Below are positions 4,913 through 6,376 of a stretch of DNA of 6,376 nt, piece after piece. Position 1 is the first letter of the stretch, and the number at the start of each line of letters is the position of its first letter. Source of the stretch: Comamonadaceae bacterium (lineage in GTDB: Bacteria; Pseudomonadota; Gammaproteobacteria; Burkholderiales; Burkholderiaceae_C); the NCBI GenBank assembly GCA_013298415.1, contig JAAFHN010000160.1:1-6376 (forward strand), written 5' to 3'. The notes beneath the pieces are model-generated. The model was not told the origin of the DNA. It did no database searches and saw nothing but the letters and a program-made list of their open reading frames with translations. The position numbers and the translations under genes were made by a program.

Positions 4913-5853
4913 CAAACCTTCGCCAGCCAGCTTGCGTACTTGGGGTTGCGCCCATGCACGATGTCGAAAAACGCGCTTTGAATTTTTTCGGTGATGGGCC
5001 CGCGTGAGCCGATGCCGAGCTCCACGCGATCCAATTCGCGGATGGGGGTCACCTCCGCTGCCGTGCCGGTGAAAAACGCTTCGTCGCAAATGTAGATTTC
5101 GTCGCGGGTGATGCGTTTTTCAACGAGCTTCAAGCCCAAATCTTGGCAGATGTGGAAGATCGTGTTGCGGGTGATGCCGTTCAAAGCACCGGCAGACAAA
5201 TCGGGTGTGTAGACCACGCCGTCTTTGATCACAAAGAGGTTTTCGCCCGCGCCTTCGCTCACAAAGCCGCTGGCATCCAGCAGCATGGCTTCGTCGTAGC
5301 CGTCGTCCACGGCTTCCATGTTCGCCAAGATGCTGTTGGTGTAATTGCTGACCGCTTTGGCCTGCGTCATGGTGATGTTCACATGGTGGCGGGTGTAGCT
5401 GGAGGTTTTCACGCGGATGCCGCGCTTCATGCCTTCTTCGCCCAGATAGGCACCCCAGGCCCAGGCCGCCACCATCAGGTGCACCGTGTTGCCTTTTGGC
5501 GAAACGCCCAATTTTTGCGAGCCGATCCAGGTGAGCGGGCGCAAGTAGCAGCTTTCCAGCTTGTTGGCGCGCACCACTTCTTTTTGCGCAGCTTCCATTT
5601 CCTCGATGGAAAACGGGATCTTCATGCGCAAAATTTTCGCGCTGTTGGCCAGGCGCTGGGTGTGTTCGCGCAGTCGAAAAATCGCGGTGCTGCCGTCGGC
5701 TTGTTTGTAGGCGCGCACGCCTTCAAACGCGCCGCAGCCGTAGTGCAGGGTGTGGGTCAGCACGTGAATTTTGGCTTCGCGCCAGTCCACGAGTGCGCCA
5801 TCCATCCAAATGAAGCCATCGCGGTCAGACAGGGCGGGGGGCAAAACGCTCAT
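4912..5853 (-). CDS. ilvE: Branched-chain amino acid aminotransferase (fold type IV PLP enzyme)
   Basis: This cytoplasmic enzyme transfers an amino group between glutamate and the keto acids of valine, leucine and isoleucine, the last step of their synthesis. The 313 residues match the usual IlvE length (about 305-315). Visible features are the start DGFIWMDGALVDWREAKIHV (12-31), HYGCGAFEGVRAY (37-49), FRLREHTQRL (59-68), and the PLP lysine Lys166 in TQAKAVSNYTNSILANMEA (163-181). EGAGENLF (200-207, Glu200 contacting the cofactor), the phosphate-binding LNGITRN (224-230) and GTAAEVTP (263-270) follow, then the typical GPITEKIQSAFF (285-296). All key residues are present. The ATG at 5853 agrees with the family N-terminus; only a weak GAG-containing ribosome binding site precedes it. 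It lies 60 bp after the ferredoxin gene and 11 bp before the zinc-finger gene. D-amino-acid or aminodeoxychorismate enzymes share the fold, but these motifs favour IlvE clearly. Confidence 0.95.
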   Translation of the reverse strand: MSVLPPALSDRDGFIWMDGALVDWREAKIHVLTHTLHYGCGAFEGVRAYKQADGSTAIFRLREHTQRLANSAKILRMKIPFSIEEMEAAQKEVVRANKLESCYLRPLTWIGSQKLGVSPKGNTVHLMVAAWAWGAYLGEEGMKRGIRVKTSSYTRHHVNITMTQAKAVSNYTNSILANMEAVDDGYDEAMLLDASGFVSEGAGENLFVIKDGVVYTPDLSAGALNGITRNTIFHICQDLGLKLVEKRITRDEIYICDEAFFTGTAAEVTPIRELDRVELGIGSRGPITEKIQSAFFDIVHGRNPKYASWLAKV

Positions 5854-5913
5854 GGTGTTCTCGGTTCAACAAAACAAATGATTTTATTCAGCGCCTGGGG
5901 TGGCGTGCAGGCT
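5854..5913 (-). promoter_or_regulatory. AT-rich leader of ilvE, possible promoter
   Basis: This 60-bp gap between the ferredoxin stop and ilvE ATG contains, on the minus strand, an AT-rich run (about 5867-5890) unlike the surrounding GC-rich DNA. TAAAAT at 5886-5881 would serve as a -10 element. The matching -35 region (CTGCAC, 5910-5905) is weak. A 5-bp stem made of GCCTG and CAGGC lies just upstream of the AT-rich run. I see no leader peptide rich in Leu, Ile or Val codons and no attenuator. Confidence 0.3.
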
Positions 5914-6255
5914 TCAGCGGCCCACGGTGGCGGGTGTCACGAGCCGCTCCACCACCTTGCCGTTCTTCAAATGCGATTCCACGATCTCATCGATGTCGTG
6001 CTGATCGACATAGGTGTACCAAACGGCTTCGGGATACACAACGGCAATCGGCCCGCCAGCGCAGCGGTCTAGGCATCCGGCCTTGTTCACGCGCACTTGG
6101 CCGGGCCCCGCCAAACCTTGGGACTTGACTGCCGCTTTGCAGTGGTCAAAGCCCGCTTGGGCATCGTGCTTGGCGCAGCAGTCGTCGCCATTTTTGCGCT
6201 CGTTCAGGCAGAAGAAGATGTGGCGCTGGTAGTAACTTGCGGGTTCGCTCATCAT
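5914..6255 (-). CDS. Thioredoxin-like [2Fe-2S] ferredoxin
   Basis: This 113-residue electron-transfer protein belongs to the thioredoxin-fold [2Fe-2S] ferredoxin family. Its partner enzymes in betaproteobacteria are generally unknown. The opening RHIFFCLNERKNGDDCC gives Cys16 and Cys26/Cys27, and AGCLDRCAGGPIAVVYPE gives Cys61 and Cys65. The pattern of a distant Cys pair followed by C-x3-C, then GP and a VVYPE strand, is the family signature; Cys39 is an additional cysteine. WYTYVDQHDIDEIVESHL (79-96) forms the typical C-terminal helix region. Two consecutive ATG codons (6255 and 6252) could each be the start. No strong ribosome binding site is visible. It begins 6 bp after the stop of the gene at the right edge and so is probably its operon partner. 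Confidence 0.88.
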   Translation of the reverse strand: MMSEPASYYQRHIFFCLNERKNGDDCCAKHDAQAGFDHCKAAVKSQGLAGPGQVRVNKAGCLDRCAGGPIAVVYPEAVWYTYVDQHDIDEIVESHLKNGKVVERLVTPATVGR

Positions 6256-6261
6256 CCGATT

Positions 6262-6376
6262 CTAAAAACTTGAGCGACCCATGCTGCTTTCGCCGCCAAA
6301 AGCGTTCGCCGCAGGTTTGTCACGGGCAAAGGCGCGCCTGAGCAACACGGCAAGTGCGAGGTAGGGCCAGAGCCAG
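6262..6376 (-). CDS. C-terminal end of an unrecognised, probably membrane-anchored protein
   Basis: On the minus strand one frame is open from the right edge to a TAG at 6264-6262, giving 37 residues: WLWPYLALAVLLRRAFARDK, then PAANAFGGESSMGRSSF. The other minus-strand frame I read meets an early stop. A hydrophobic stretch followed by RRxxxR looks like the end of a last membrane helix with a positive cytoplasmic tail. Only 6 bp separate its stop from the ferredoxin ATG, which fits one operon. The fragment is too short for me to name a family, and a chance open frame cannot be excluded. Confidence 0.5.
   Translation of the reverse strand, partial: WLWPYLALAVLLRRAFARDKPAANAFGGESSMGRSSF

Noticed and set aside
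4901..5089. An N-terminal extension of the zinc-finger protein upstream of 4900
   Set aside because: The extension would lie entirely inside ilvE and lacks family similarity. The strong AAGGAG at 4912-4907 fixes the start at 4900.
5143..6072. A 309-codon plus-strand open frame across ilvE and the ferredoxin gene
   Set aside because: It is antisense to two well-supported genes and spans their intergenic gap, is rich in His, Gln and Phe, and has no recognisable domain.

Overview
The window looks like a piece of a GC-rich betaproteobacterial chromosome (order Burkholderiales, most likely family Comamonadaceae). I infer this from protein sequence style, from the ilvE / CHCC zinc-finger protein / waaF gene order, and from a short TTCGACAAGCTCAG-type intergenic repeat that I remember as common in that group. 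No database search was possible, so the placement is inference. Nearly all of it reads as ordinary core genome. The one accessory element I can support is a hicAB toxin-antitoxin pair.

Layout from left to right. Positions 1-556 (minus strand) hold the N-terminal 185 codons of an AEC-family membrane transporter, which runs off the left edge. A 306-bp divergent intergenic region (557-862) contains nested small dyads at 715-750 but no convincing gene. Positions 863-2968 (plus) encode a complete Rep/UvrD-type superfamily 1A DNA helicase. Directly after it, a 48-bp gap carries a dyad and an extended -10 promoter for hicA (3017-3271) and hicB (3268-3600), which overlap by ATGA. hicB then meets a minus-strand gene tail to tail with only 9 bp between the stop codons.

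From 3610 to the right edge everything lies on the minus strand, and transcription goes from high to low coordinates. First comes the C-terminal tail of an unrecognised, probably membrane-anchored protein (6262-6376). It is followed by a thioredoxin-like [2Fe-2S] ferredoxin (5914-6255), the branched-chain aminotransferase ilvE (4912-5853), a 67-residue CHCC zinc-finger protein (4697-4900) and the heptosyltransferase waaF (3610-4635). The spacings are 6, 60, 11 and 61 bp. ilvE and the zinc-finger gene are very probably cotranscribed, and waaF may be too. The products are metabolically unrelated: branched-chain amino acid metabolism, an iron-sulfur protein and LPS inner-core assembly. The clustering therefore looks like conserved housekeeping synteny rather than a pathway.

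I found no CRISPR array, tRNA, rRNA, insertion sequence or new multigene system. The most interesting points are these: the hicA promoter is placed so that the transcript would start at or next to the hicA ATG (leaderless), under a dyad suited to HicB autorepression; the HicA lacks the canonical catalytic histidine and has arginine there; and a dispersed-type hairpin repeat abuts the waaF start codon.
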